NCBI RefSeq assembly: GCF_000015285.1
Contig: NC_008709.1
Coordinates: 1,984,001-2,048,000, forward strand
Origin: Psychromonas ingrahamii 37
Lineage (GTDB): Bacteria > Pseudomonadota > Gammaproteobacteria > Enterobacterales > Psychromonadaceae
Direction: 5' to 3'
DNA: 64,000 nt
Shown: in pieces, positions 49,203 through 58,142 of the stretch
Position numbering within the stretch: the first letter of the stretch is position 1
Layout: the number at the start of each line of letters is the position of its first letter
The notes under the pieces: generated by a model
What the model saw: only the letters and a program-made list of their open reading frames with translations
Database searches by the model: none
What the model was told of the DNA's origin: nothing
Made by a program: the position numbers and the translations under genes

Positions 49203-49652
49203 ATGCGAGTTTGTGGTGTAGAGTTAACGGGTAATGAAGCTATTATCAGCATATTACAGTTAAAAAATGGTTTATATGATGTACCTAAGGTGCGTGCGAC
49301 TAAATTAAGTCTGCCCGATCCAATTAATACCGATCCCCTTAGAAAGTTTCAATTTGAATTCTCACAATTAATGAAAGATTATCAGGTTGATACTGTTGTT
49401 ATAAAGCAGCGTGACTTGAAAGGAAAATATGCCGGCAACCCTCTGAGTTTTAAAATAGAAGGTGCATTACAGTTGATGTCGGATTTAAAGGTGCACGTTT
49501 TATCAAGCCATTATATTAAAGAAGGTTTATCTTTCGCTCAGGTAAAACCTGATGTGCGTGAATTAGGCTTAAAACAATTTCAAAACCAAGCGATGCTGAC
49601 CGCATTTGCTTATTTGGAGCAGCAAGCTGCCTTATCCCGATCAAATCAATAA
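49203..49652 (+). CDS. DUF3010 family protein
   Basis: A 149-residue soluble protein beginning MRVCGVELTGNEAIISILQL, with VDTVVIKQRDLKGKYAGNPLSFKIEGALQLM and a Gln/Ala-rich C-terminus. The pattern (Holliday-resolvase/RNase H-like beta start, KxR and KxxGxPxSFKIEGA) is that of DUF3010 of marine gammaproteobacteria. GAAGGAAATAATA precedes the ATG. Function unknown. Confidence 0.8.
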   Translation: MRVCGVELTGNEAIISILQLKNGLYDVPKVRATKLSLPDPINTDPLRKFQFEFSQLMKDYQVDTVVIKQRDLKGKYAGNPLSFKIEGALQLMSDLKVHVLSSHYIKEGLSFAQVKPDVRELGLKQFQNQAMLTAFAYLEQQAALSRSNQ

Positions 49653-50260
49653 TATCACCCTGGATTACCAAGGAGGCAATGATTTTTAACATTGCTCGCT
49701 AGTGGGATCTTCAGGGACTATTTTTATGTTATTTTGACTGTTGGCCGGCAAAGGAAATTGAAACACCTTTGTCGTCTAGCAAGGCTATTCTCCTAGACCT
49801 CTGTCATTTCCCAGTTAACAACATTATAATTTTATAAATTACAACATATTATAATAAATAAAAAATCTCAGTTATTTTCTTAATAAGATGTTGGACCGAT
49901 ACAATAGTGCCGTCAGTACGGAACAGAGCTATCTTAATTATTAAGGCTATTGTGATTTATAACTATTCCTAAAGTAAAACTGTCCCGCTATATTTTCGAT
50001 CTACTGGCTTCCTGCGCTTAATAAACAAAGTTATCACTGCGACCTTTTTTTTTAAAAAATGCAGATATTTTATATATTTTAAATACATTTGACAATATAG
50101 AATTAAAAACATTCTTTTTAGATTAAAAAGAACTAAAGAATAGTGTTTTTTTACTTTACTAAAAATAGGTTTAACTGCGATTATTAGGAATTGAAAGCGT
50201 CAAGTATTTAATTGCAATGCTGACCAATATTATAAAAATTAACTTATTTTGGAGATTTAT
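49653..50260. other. Long A+T-rich intergenic region
   Basis: About 600 bp. A small dyad GCCGGC and a poly-T tract near 50045-50053 are the only features I note; no gene, tRNA or confident promoter. Confidence 0.5.
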
Positions 50261-50506
50261 ATGGGAAGTGAAAATTCTCAGCAATTTGATACTGATAATG
50301 AAGCCGAAGAGGAATGGGAAGACGATGATTGGGAGGGTGGTGAAATTATCAGCGAAGATGACGTTGTCAAGGTAAGTGATTCGAAAGAAAAACAAAAAAA
50401 AATTGATATCGAAAAAGCTAAAGTGCGTCGCAGTATTGAAGAATTTAGGGAACAAAAAAGATTAAGAGAGTTATTGGATGATGACTTTGATGACTTTGAT
50501 GATTAA
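50261..50506 (+). CDS. Small highly acidic protein
   Basis: An 81-residue protein dominated by Asp/Glu (NEAEEEWEDDDWEGGEIISE), with a basic helical middle (KEKQKKIDIEKAKVRRSIEE) and the end REQKRLRELLDDDFDDFDD. The start at 50261 follows GGAG with 6-nt spacing. The RRxIEExxExxRLRxxLDD end resembles PA3496-type proteins, a small gammaproteobacterial family, but I am not certain. Likely an interaction partner rather than an enzyme. Confidence 0.65.
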   Translation: MGSENSQQFDTDNEAEEEWEDDDWEGGEIISEDDVVKVSDSKEKQKKIDIEKAKVRRSIEEFREQKRLRELLDDDFDDFDD

Positions 50507-50535
50507 ATCACATTAACTTACTATTAACTGCATAA

Positions 50536-50581
50536 ATTAAACCTCTATTATTTAAACCTCTATTTATTTAAACGCTATTAT
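50536..50581. repeat. Imperfect 15-16-bp tandem repeat
   Basis: Three near copies of TTAAACCTCTATTAT stand in tandem (the last is TTAAACGCTATTA) just after the acidic-protein gene. Confidence 0.7.
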
Positions 50582-50757
50582 ATTCAGAAGATGGCGTTTT
50601 TATCAAAAATTCTTACCTGTTATTTATTCTTCCTGACATGTTTTTGTCATATAACTCTGTTATAAATATTAAGTCAACTTGTTAGGTTCATTCGCTAATA
50701 CTGCGGAGCATCGAAACTAACACCATTTGAATAGTAGCAAACAGTAGGGTAGTTAAT

Positions 50758-50979
50758 ATGCAAAAAAACATGAGCAATAAACAGGTCAATAATGAATTAC
50801 AAGAACAGGCCTTATCGGAAGAAAACAAATGGGAACTCGCGGTTAATAAATCCAAGGAGAAATACAAATCAGCCGCCCGTCGAAAGGATAAAATGGGTGG
50901 TGAAAAGAGAGAATATTTCAAGGATACAAAAGCCTACGGGGAAGTTAGAGGGAGTGATTTTGACGACTATTACAGCTGA
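50758..50979 (+). CDS. Small charged hypothetical protein
   Basis: A 73-residue Lys/Glu-rich protein (MQKNMSNKQVNNELQEQALS, then KSKEKYKSAARRKDKMGG and a GSDFDDYYS end). The start at 50758 has AGGGTAG upstream. No membrane segment. Not recognised; composition suggests a disordered or helical adaptor-like protein. Confidence 0.5.
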   Translation: MQKNMSNKQVNNELQEQALSEENKWELAVNKSKEKYKSAARRKDKMGGEKREYFKDTKAYGEVRGSDFDDYYS

Positions 50980-51780
50980 GAAAAATGCTTTTTCTACCAG
51001 GCTGTATAAGCTGTACTGTACATTTTCTCACAAAAAAGGTTATGGTGATCTTCTAAGGACGATAAAATATGGTATTTTCAAATGATCACTTATCATTTTA
51101 AGTGCTAATAAATGCAACCAAGCAAATTAGGGCTATTGAGGGTAATAATCTAATAGCTATCGTCAGTTCAAAGATGCTGGAAAGCCCATAAGCGTGAGCC
51201 AGCTATTGGCACATATTCCTATCAGTAATTCAACAGATATTCTTTTTAGTTAGCCATACTGCAGCTTATGGCAAGCTTAAAATACTTGATTACTCCCTTT
51301 CCGCGCAAAAGAGAAGTTCACAATCCTTCAATGCATAGGCCAATTTTGTAGGGAACCTCTCTATTTTTTCGGTCATTTTAGCCACCTTTATATCAACTTT
51401 TTTGCGTATTAAAAACCGCTGGCATCGTATGCTGTGTAAACTATTTTTCTGGAGATAGACAAATCACCCGCGAAAGAAGTAATATTGTGATGGGCTTGGC
51501 AAAAGAATATTTTGACAAAAAAAAGTGATTATCTTTGCTGGTTCAAATTATCCCTAACTGCGTTGTGAGTTTTATTAAGAAGGTCCTGTTCTTCACCATT
51601 TAGTGTTCAGCTAAAGCTGTTTAAAATCGTGCCATAGGATTTTGCGAAGTGATAATAACGACCGAATACAATTCACGCCTTGTTAGTGTTAATTTTTCCT
51701 TCATAATCATTGATCACTTTATTCATTCTTTTGGTATAACCCCAAGTTTGATTGATTCTTAATAAATCAAGGAGAATAAA
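50980..51780. other. Intergenic region upstream of fpr with MITE-like fragment
   Basis: About 800 bp without a recognisable gene. Short open stretches (for example around 51160-51240 reading FKDAGKPISVSQLLAHIPIS) suggest a long-decayed gene but cannot be assigned. A fragment related to MITE-like elements A and B lies at 51575-51695. Confidence 0.45.
51575..51695. repeat. Fragment of MITE-like family (element C)
   Basis: TCAGCTAAAGCTGTTTAAAA and the following GGATTTTGCGAAGT match, with changes, CCAGCTAAAGCTGTTCAAAA and CGATTTTGTATAAT in element B at 40528-40570; TCCTGTT and the final GCCTTG are also shared. Terminal repeats are not evident, so it is partial. Confidence 0.55.
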
Positions 51781-52554
51781 ATGTTAGAAGTACCACATGG
51801 TTTTGTTAAAGGGACGGTGACAGATCGTATTGATTGGACGGAAAATGAATTTAGCTTGATGATTAATGCACCCGTCGATCCCTATTTTTCCGGACAATTT
51901 ACAAAATTGGCGTTACCGGATGCTGACGGTGAATGGGTACGGCGAGCCTATTCTTTAGTTAATTATCCACACCACAAAGCCGGTTATGAACAGATGGAAT
52001 TTCTTTTTATTACGGCGGATGAAGGCGAGTTAAGCCCGCGTCTTCAGCAGTTAACTGCGGGCGACCCCGTTTATGTTTCCAAAAAATCCAGCGGATTTAT
52101 GACCTTAGCCGAAATACCGGACAACATGACCAATTTATGGTTACTCTCAACCGGCAGTGCTATCGGCCCCTTTCTTTCTATTTTAGATGAATTAGAAACG
52201 GCTTCTCGTTTTGAAGAAATCGTCTTGGTTCATGCAGTAAGAACTGAGGCTGAATTAGTCTATCAATCTAAAATTGCGCAAATGGTCGAACGCTACCAAG
52301 GCAAGCTTCGTTATATTCCTATTGTTTCAAGGGAAGAGTCTAAGGGGCTTTTACAGGGTAGAATTCCTGATTTACTGCTGTCAGGTGTACTGGCTGAAAC
52401 AGCTCAAGTGGCATTAAACAAAGAGAGCAGTTTCTTTTATATCTGTGGTAACCCGAATATGGTTAAAGATACTAGTGCCGCTTTAAATACGCTCGGTTAT
52501 ATCAAAAACTTAAAGCGTAAAGCCGGCAATTTCAGTTCAGAGAATTATTGGTAA
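51781..52554 (+). CDS. fpr: Ferredoxin/flavodoxin-NADP+ reductase
   Basis: A 257-residue FAD enzyme moving electrons between NADPH and ferredoxin or flavodoxin. The FAD-binding motif is RRAYSLVNYP, the NADP-binding part shows LLSTGSAIGPFLSIL and FFYICGNPNMVKDT, and the C-terminus NYW places an aromatic residue over FAD as in E. coli Fpr (HYW). AAGGAGAATAAA precedes the ATG. Confidence 0.93.
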   Translation: MLEVPHGFVKGTVTDRIDWTENEFSLMINAPVDPYFSGQFTKLALPDADGEWVRRAYSLVNYPHHKAGYEQMEFLFITADEGELSPRLQQLTAGDPVYVSKKSSGFMTLAEIPDNMTNLWLLSTGSAIGPFLSILDELETASRFEEIVLVHAVRTEAELVYQSKIAQMVERYQGKLRYIPIVSREESKGLLQGRIPDLLLSGVLAETAQVALNKESSFFYICGNPNMVKDTSAALNTLGYIKNLKRKAGNFSSENYW

Positions 52555-52643
52555 TTTTTCGAATACCTACGCCTTTGGATAAGTTTTCACTCAATGATGA
52601 CTATGTTTTCAAAGGGCTTGGGTATACTTCTGCGCCGGCAGGG

Positions 52644-52674
52644 AAAAAGCCGCTTTTTTACCATTAGGCGGCTT
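52644..52674 (-). terminator. Terminator of the MCE transport operon
   Basis: Read on the minus strand, AAGCCGC and GCGGCTT form a 7-bp stem followed by TTTTTCCC. It lies 265 bp after the last gene of the operon. Confidence 0.55.
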
Positions 52675-52714
52675 CAAAGGATAGAAAGGCGCTAAGATAC
52701 TTGTGCAAACAGTC

Positions 52715-52773
52715 CGTAGGGTGTGCTCCACACACCGATTTCCGCTACTTGCGGTGCGCGAAACGTACCCTAG
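52715..52773. repeat. Palindromic TAGGGT...ACCCTA repeat
   Basis: CGTAGGGTGTGC at the left and, inverted, GCGAAACGTACCCTAG at the right bound a 57-bp unit with internal GTGCGC-type dyads. Short elements with TAGGGTGCGC-type ends are widely dispersed in gammaproteobacteria. Confidence 0.55.
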
Positions 52774-52938
52774 CGATAACATAATCCCCATTCATCCTGA
52801 CGGCTTTGTTAGCGTAAATTTGTGCTTTGAAGCAAAGATCTTAAACTTAAAGCTTTTGGTATTAGTTAGGTACGCAAGAACAGCCCTTATGCTATTTTGT
52901 CTATTTAATTCTTAATGGTCTCAATATATTCAAATAAC

Positions 52939-53541
52939 TTAACGCAGCCAGTCAACCAGTTCTTTAGTCACAATAGTAGCTGCTTTATTCAGTGCGGCTA
53001 CCGCGTTACCTGCATTGATCGGCGGTGCCACCGGTAGACTTGACACAAAATTCCGGCTTTTGATAACTCTGCTGGTATTATTATCGATAAGGTTAAAGTG
53101 GATTTTTATCAACCCATCGGAGGTCCCGTCATCATTTACCCTGTGGCTGAAATCGAGCAGGGTACTTTCGAGCAGAAAGTCAGATTTCGACTGAGATGAG
53201 TAAGGTACAACTGCAATATAACGCCCGCTTTTTTCAAGTGCTTCCTGAAAAATAAGGCGCAACATGATGGTCGGTGAATCACTCCAGCGGCTATAAGCGT
53301 AGCTGCTCTGCCCATAGCGCTGATCGCTATAGATTATCTCTCGAGCATTAAACACATGCGAACTGCCCATTCGGCCTAACATAAGAATGCCGGCAGGTTT
53401 TCCTTCTTGGCTCTTAGGCAGGTAAAAAGTATCCAGCGCGGGATAAAGAGTATAGGTCGAAACGGGAGGCAGTTTTTTGCCGGCACATCCTGTTATCCCG
53501 ATCAATAACAGCGCTAATAAAAAGAAATCTCTATTTTTCAT
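52939..53541 (-). CDS. ABC-type transport auxiliary lipoprotein
   Basis: A 200-residue lipoprotein with signal MKNRDFFLLALLLIGITGC and lipobox ITGC, followed by PPVSTYTLYPALDTFYLP, typical of PqiC/LptE-like auxiliary lipoproteins of MCE systems. The Met at 53541 is chosen for its signal peptide and GAGGACGGC ribosome site; the longer frame to 53655 lies in the upstream gene. It overlaps the end of the MCE gene by 11 bp, and probably sits in the outer membrane to receive or hand over lipid. Confidence 0.82.
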   Translation of the reverse strand: MKNRDFFLLALLLIGITGCAGKKLPPVSTYTLYPALDTFYLPKSQEGKPAGILMLGRMGSSHVFNAREIIYSDQRYGQSSYAYSRWSDSPTIMLRLIFQEALEKSGRYIAVVPYSSQSKSDFLLESTLLDFSHRVNDDGTSDGLIKIHFNLIDNNTSRVIKSRNFVSSLPVAPPINAGNAVAALNKAATIVTKELVDWLR

Positions 53542-54427
53542 AATAGCCGTCCTCACCAGGTCCAGGATTTGCCTGCGTGCGTTTGAAAAGCAAATCTGCA
53601 GGGCTGTCTTTAATGTCCTGCAGGGTTGTCTGCAGAGTGCCGGTAAGAATATCAAGATCGCTTAAAAGCAGGTTCAATGCACTAAAATTCGCGTGCATTC
53701 CCCGGCTCATCTCCTGACTAAGGCCAGTGGTGTTTTTTTCAAGATTATCAGCCATTCGTTGGACACTTATTGAGGCTGCACTGATTTTTTCAGAGGTTGC
53801 GGCTATCTTGTTCTCCATTACGACGCCATTATCAACCAGCGTTCGAATACCTTTTAATTGTACCCGCAAATCTTTAAGCAGTTCTTTGCTTTCAAAGAGC
53901 AGCAGTTCAACATTATTTATATTTTTATCATTAAGTAAGCGGTTGATGTTTTCCAGTGTTTCAATCGATTTTTCTGCTAATTTGCTCAAAGACTGATCAA
54001 TTCTTCTTAATGTTGAGGGTCTTGACGGGATGACGGGTATTTCACCATTGACACTCTTTAACAACGCGGCTTCTTTGTCGATACCCTCCAGCTCGATATA
54101 GGCAAGCCCGGTAATACCGTAAAAATTTAGCGCCGCAGTGGTATCTGTTTTGATAGCTGTGTTCTGGTTTATTTTGATCAGTAGTTCCACTACTTCAGGG
54201 TTATCGACTTTAAGTCCAATTCTGACCACTGAGCCCACGTCTACGCCTCGATATTTAACCGTGGCGTCGGTGTTCAAACCTGCAACGGATTCTAATAAAT
54301 GCACAAAGTAAGTATCATAGCTTTGTTGTCCGTGTTGCCTTGTTAACCAGAAGGTTATACTTAACAAGGCTGTCATTAGGATAACCACAAAGAGTCCGAC
54401 AATAGTGTAATTTATTTTACTTTCCAT
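53531..54427 (-). CDS. MlaD/MCE-domain substrate-binding protein
   Basis: A 298-residue protein with one N-terminal membrane helix (YTIVGLFVVILMTALLSITFWL), an MCE domain (about 40-120: SVAGLNTDATVKYRGVDVGSV, LNFYGITGLAYIELEG) and a long coiled-coil tail. MCE proteins form hexameric rings that shuttle lipids across the periplasm. The start MESKINY at 54427 is set by AAGGA upstream. Overlaps the ATPase gene by 11 bp. Confidence 0.87.
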   Translation of the reverse strand: MESKINYTIVGLFVVILMTALLSITFWLTRQHGQQSYDTYFVHLLESVAGLNTDATVKYRGVDVGSVVRIGLKVDNPEVVELLIKINQNTAIKTDTTAALNFYGITGLAYIELEGIDKEAALLKSVNGEIPVIPSRPSTLRRIDQSLSKLAEKSIETLENINRLLNDKNINNVELLLFESKELLKDLRVQLKGIRTLVDNGVVMENKIAATSEKISAASISVQRMADNLEKNTTGLSQEMSRGMHANFSALNLLLSDLDILTGTLQTTLQDIKDSPADLLFKRTQANPGPGEDGYYEK

Positions 54428-55181
54428 GACCATTCCTTAAGCGCCCGCGCTCTCCCCGAAAGAACTGCCGAATGACCGGATCAGGGAGCTGTATAACCTC
54501 TTTGAGCGTACCTTCAGCAATCACTTTTTTATTTGCCAGTACGGCAAAACGATCCACAATGGTCCAGATTGAGTCAAGATCATGGGTGACCATCACAATA
54601 GTGAGATCCAGCATATTCCGTAATTCAATAATCAAATGGTCAAATTCTTCAGCACCAATAGGATCCAGTCCAGAAGTGGGCTCATCTAAAAATAATAAGC
54701 GCGGATCCATTGCCAGAGCCCGCGCCAATGATGCGCGCTTGACCATGCCGCCGCTTAACTGAGCAGGATAGAGATCTGCAGCGTGGTACGGAAGACCAAC
54801 CAGATTTAACTTCATATGGACAATCTCTCTAATCAGTTTTGCCGGCAGAGCTGTATACTCTTTCAGACTGATCGCCACATTTTCCATTACCGTGAGTGAA
54901 GAATAAAGTGCCCCTTGTTGAAAAAGTACCCCCCACTGACTGCGCAGTTCGGCAGCTTCTGCTTGGCCTATATTAATCACATCATAACCAAGCACCTGTA
55001 TTTTTCCTGATGCAGGCTGTAACAACATGATCATCTCTTTCATTAATGTCGATTTGCCGGAACCACTGCCGCCAAGCAGGCCATATATTTCACCGTGCCG
55101 AACGCTTAAACTAAGGCCATCATGAACAACCTTATCAGCAAACCGTGTCACTATATTGTCAATACTGATAATGCTACTCAT
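54417..55181 (-). CDS. ABC transporter ATPase (MlaF-like)
   Basis: A 254-residue ATPase with Walker A LLGGSGSGKSTLMKE, Q-loop LFQQGALYSSLTV, signature AQLSGGMVKRASLARALA, Walker B LLFLDEPTSGLDPIGA and H-loop MVTHDLDSI. The MVKR variant after the signature and FQQGALYSSLTV are typical of MlaF-type proteins. It drives lipid transport with the STAS-permease gene directly upstream (4-bp overlap). Confidence 0.92.
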   Translation of the reverse strand: MSSIISIDNIVTRFADKVVHDGLSLSVRHGEIYGLLGGSGSGKSTLMKEMIMLLQPASGKIQVLGYDVINIGQAEAAELRSQWGVLFQQGALYSSLTVMENVAISLKEYTALPAKLIREIVHMKLNLVGLPYHAADLYPAQLSGGMVKRASLARALAMDPRLLFLDEPTSGLDPIGAEEFDHLIIELRNMLDLTIVMVTHDLDSIWTIVDRFAVLANKKVIAEGTLKEVIQLPDPVIRQFFRGERGRLRNGHGK

Positions 55182-56329
55182 AGTCCCAGCTCGGTAAAGA
55201 TAACGGAAAAAAGTGCATCACAGGCAATGACCAGAAAAATAGCGTTGACCACACTGATTGTCGTGTAACGGCCAAGACTTTCCGTATTGCTGGCAACCTG
55301 GAACCCGCGAAAGCAGCCGGTGATGGCGATTAACCAGGCAAAGAAAGGGCCTTTAAAAAGCCCTATCCAGAGGTGTTTTATATCGAGTACATGTTGCAGA
55401 CGATGGATGAATTCCGCATAGGAAATATTCAGGTGGATATTAGATACAATCATCCCCCCCGCAATACCAATAACATCGGCAAATAAAATCAGCAGGGGCA
55501 TAACAATCATTAAGGCAATGATGCGCGGCAGAACAAGAAAACGGTGCGGCTCAAAGCCCATGGTACGCATGGCGCTGATTTCTTCCGTAATGGTCATCGC
55601 ACCAAGTTGCGCTGTATAGGATGAGCCGGTTCTGCCGGCGACGACTATCGCGGTGATCAGCGGGGCCAGCTCTCTGGTAACCGAAATACCTATCATATCG
55701 ACGATAAAAATATTGGCGCCAAACTTCTGCAATTGTAATGCGCTCTGATAGGTTATCACCACACCAATCAGGCAACTTGTCAGGGCCACAATAGGCAGCG
55801 CACGAACCCCCGCTTCTTCAATGTTTTTGACAATGGATGCATAACGGATCGATGATGGATGACGCAGTGAGGTAAGCAGCGCGGCTGAATGCTCACCGAT
55901 AAAGGTCAGAAAATCGTTAATATCCCGCCATAAATTTTCCGTAGACTTGCCAATATTAGTGAATGGGAGCAGCAGGCGAGATAATAAGCCGGGTTTTGAC
56001 ACCGCTTGCTGTGAAACATGGGAACGTAATAACTGATAAAGATTTTGATACTCAGACCTTGCACCCGTCAGTTCTACAGTGCAATGCTGTAACTTGAGCA
56101 AATCATGGTAATGGATATAAAGCATTATACCGGCAGAATCTACCTTTCCTACGCCAGACACATCCCATTGTACGGACATATTGAACAGGATGCCGGCCTC
56201 TTTTTCTAAATATCTCAGCACATTCTGAAGGGCTTTAGCTGTCCAGTCACCCTGGCATCGAAATAATATTGAGCCACTATTATTTTGAGTCTTCTCAATC
56301 TGAGCCTGTTGTAGTTTCAAATATGTCAT
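55178..56329 (-). CDS. MlaE-like permease with N-terminal STAS domain
   Basis: A protein of about 383 residues: residues 1-120 form a STAS-like domain (IQWDVSGVGKVDSAGIMLYI-type core), residues about 125-383 the MlaE permease with RALPIVALTSCLIGVVITYQ, VVAGRTGSSYTAQLGAMTITEEISAMRTMG (part), and GCFRGFQVASNTESLGRYTTISVVNAIF (part). In the Mla system STAS is a separate protein (MlaB); here it is fused. The ATG at 56329 is preferred; the frame extends to a TTG at 56359. First gene of a four-gene operon probably exchanging lipids between membranes. Confidence 0.88.
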   Translation of the reverse strand: MTYLKLQQAQIEKTQNNSGSILFRCQGDWTAKALQNVLRYLEKEAGILFNMSVQWDVSGVGKVDSAGIMLYIHYHDLLKLQHCTVELTGARSEYQNLYQLLRSHVSQQAVSKPGLLSRLLLPFTNIGKSTENLWRDINDFLTFIGEHSAALLTSLRHPSSIRYASIVKNIEEAGVRALPIVALTSCLIGVVITYQSALQLQKFGANIFIVDMIGISVTRELAPLITAIVVAGRTGSSYTAQLGAMTITEEISAMRTMGFEPHRFLVLPRIIALMIVMPLLILFADVIGIAGGMIVSNIHLNISYAEFIHRLQHVLDIKHLWIGLFKGPFFAWLIAITGCFRGFQVASNTESLGRYTTISVVNAIFLVIACDALFSVIFTELGL

Positions 56330-56735
56330 CCATTTAATATCATTTACTTTTATTGGCAATCGCTGTTAATCAGTGATCCCGGCAATAACATAATGCTTTG
56401 TGTCAGAGTATAGTAAGAATAAAAATGGGTTACCCAAAAAAGGTGAGATATTTGTAAAGGAGACTGCAGTGGTAATTATGCTGCTCATTGTTTATTGTTT
56501 ATTGTTCATTGTTTATTATTTAATGTGCTGATTGCTGATTGCTGATATTACTTAAGGGAGAGGGCAAAAAAGTGGGGATTAAATAGCGATCCAGTCCAGA
56601 CCTTCTAAGGTTTTTCTAAAGTGGATATTAGTGGTTTTCGGTATCGTTCAGTTATGACTTAGATTGTTTTAGTCTTTCCTTTGTAATGACCAATAGAAAG
56701 ATAATATAGGGACTACTGGTGAGAAAGGAATTTAA
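56330..56735. other. Intergenic region with heptamer repeats
   Basis: About 400 bp upstream of both the MCE operon (leftward) and a small membrane protein gene (rightward). It contains tandem heptamers at 56486-56545. Nothing else recognised. Confidence 0.5.
56486..56545. repeat. Two adjacent heptanucleotide tandem repeats
   Basis: About four copies of TTTATTG (one reading TTCATTG) are followed by three copies of TGCTGAT. Such short repeats can vary in copy number by slippage and lie in a divergent promoter region. Confidence 0.8.
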
Positions 56736-56888
56736 ATGCTGTCTAAAAATTTACTTATTATGGCGATTTTATCTTGTATCGCATTTTCAATTATAAGCTC
56801 GGGTTTATTATCTACTTTATTTGATCTTGGTGCTTTTGTCTTACTCGGCTATATTTTATTCACTCAAAACAAGCGTGCTAAAAAGTAG
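56736..56888 (+). CDS. Small membrane protein, 50 aa
   Basis: A 50-residue frame MLSKNLLIMAILSCIAFSII and on to FTQNKRAKK with two hydrophobic helices separated by a short loop and a basic C-terminus. AAAGGAATTTAA precedes the ATG at 8-nt spacing, which supports translation. It is convergent with the YeiH-type gene. Family not recognised. Confidence 0.6.
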   Translation: MLSKNLLIMAILSCIAFSIISSGLLSTLFDLGAFVLLGYILFTQNKRAKK

Positions 56889-56926
56889 CGACTGTTTTTT
56901 TGCAAAAATATTTAGGCTGCCGCGTT

Positions 56927-57874
56927 TTACATTAGTAACTGAATATAAGCCAGTGAGCCCGTAGCGGTTATTATCCAAAGAAGAACCCCTAAAACAAGTG
57001 GCTTGGCCCCTGCAGATTTGATTTTATTAAAGCTGATGGCAGATCCGATTAAAAATAAACTCAGCACCAGAAAACGTTTAGAAACGGAAAAAATAATTTC
57101 ATATAAAGACGAAAATTGCGGTAAATAATAAGCGACCAGTATCGACAGGCAGTAGAATAAAATAAACGTTGGCACCGTGATTTTCTTATTATCTCCTTTA
57201 AAAAGCAGGGCGCTAATAAATGCAATGGGAATAATCCATAAGGCGCGTGCCAGTTTTAGTGTGGTTGCGATTAACAAGGCTTCATCACCATAGGCAGAAG
57301 CTGCCCCAACAACCGATGAGGTATCATGGATTGCGATTGCACACCAAACCCCAAAGGCATGTTGCGTCATACTCAGCAAATGGCCGATAAAGGGGAATAA
57401 AAATAATGCCACTGAATTGAGCAGAAAAACAGTGGCCAGTGCAATGGAGGTTTGATCCTTGCTCGCATTAATTGCCGGCGCGACAGCTGCAATGGCACTA
57501 CCGCCACAAACTGCCGTGCCGGAGGCAATTAAATAACCTGTTTTTGGATTGATTCGTAAGCGTTTAGTCAACAGCCAGCCAATGATTAAGGTACTCAGCA
57601 GAGACAATACAATCAGACCAAAAGCATCTTTGCTGGCAGCAATAGCCTGATCTAAATTAATCCCAAATCCTAACCCTATGATTGAATAGGCTAATAGATT
57701 TTTGGTTAATAAGTTCATATTTATCCGTTTAGGGACTAATCCAAGCATGGCCAGTGTAAAGCCGAGAAGTAATGCAATAGGGGACGAAACGACGGGCGAT
57801 AAACATAAAATTGCGGCACCCATAAAAATTAGATTTTGTTTTTTCCATTTTGCATTATTTAACAACTTTTCCAT
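56927..57874 (-). CDS. YeiH-type (UPF0324) putative transporter
   Basis: A 315-residue membrane protein with about ten helices: LLLGFTLAMLGLVPKRINMN, LAYSIIGLGFGINLDQAI, SGTAVCGGSAIAAVAPAINA and the HDTSSVVGAASAYGDEAL motif, all typical of UPF0324/YeiH proteins, sometimes annotated as sulfate or sulfonate exporters without firm proof. The Met at 57874 is preferred because GGAAGAG stands 5-10 nt upstream. Confidence 0.87.
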   Translation of the reverse strand: MEKLLNNAKWKKQNLIFMGAAILCLSPVVSSPIALLLGFTLAMLGLVPKRINMNLLTKNLLAYSIIGLGFGINLDQAIAASKDAFGLIVLSLLSTLIIGWLLTKRLRINPKTGYLIASGTAVCGGSAIAAVAPAINASKDQTSIALATVFLLNSVALFLFPFIGHLLSMTQHAFGVWCAIAIHDTSSVVGAASAYGDEALLIATTLKLARALWIIPIAFISALLFKGDNKKITVPTFILFYCLSILVAYYLPQFSSLYEIIFSVSKRFLVLSLFLIGSAISFNKIKSAGAKPLVLGVLLWIITATGSLAYIQLLM

Positions 57875-58142
57875 GTGCTCTTCCAATATTAAAATCTAAT
57901 CCATTATAAATAAATTTCTGAGTTCAGTATACCAGAGCTATGTTATCAATTTTATCAATGAGTTTTGAGCTTCGGGTTGAGAGCTGACGGCTTTCCCACC
58001 TTTCCACCTTCCCTCGATGATTTTAACCGCTATTAAGCCTTGATAATTATTTAGTATCGGGTGATTGTTTAGGGGCTGATACCTGTGTATATTGTTCACC
58101 TGCCCACATCCAATAAATTGATTTAAAAATGAACAGATTTTA

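Larger units (their letters stand above)
52555..52938. other. Intergenic region fpr / lipoprotein gene
   Basis: About 380 bp between convergent genes with a minus-strand terminator (52644-52674) and a palindromic repeat (52715-52773). No gene. Confidence 0.6.
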
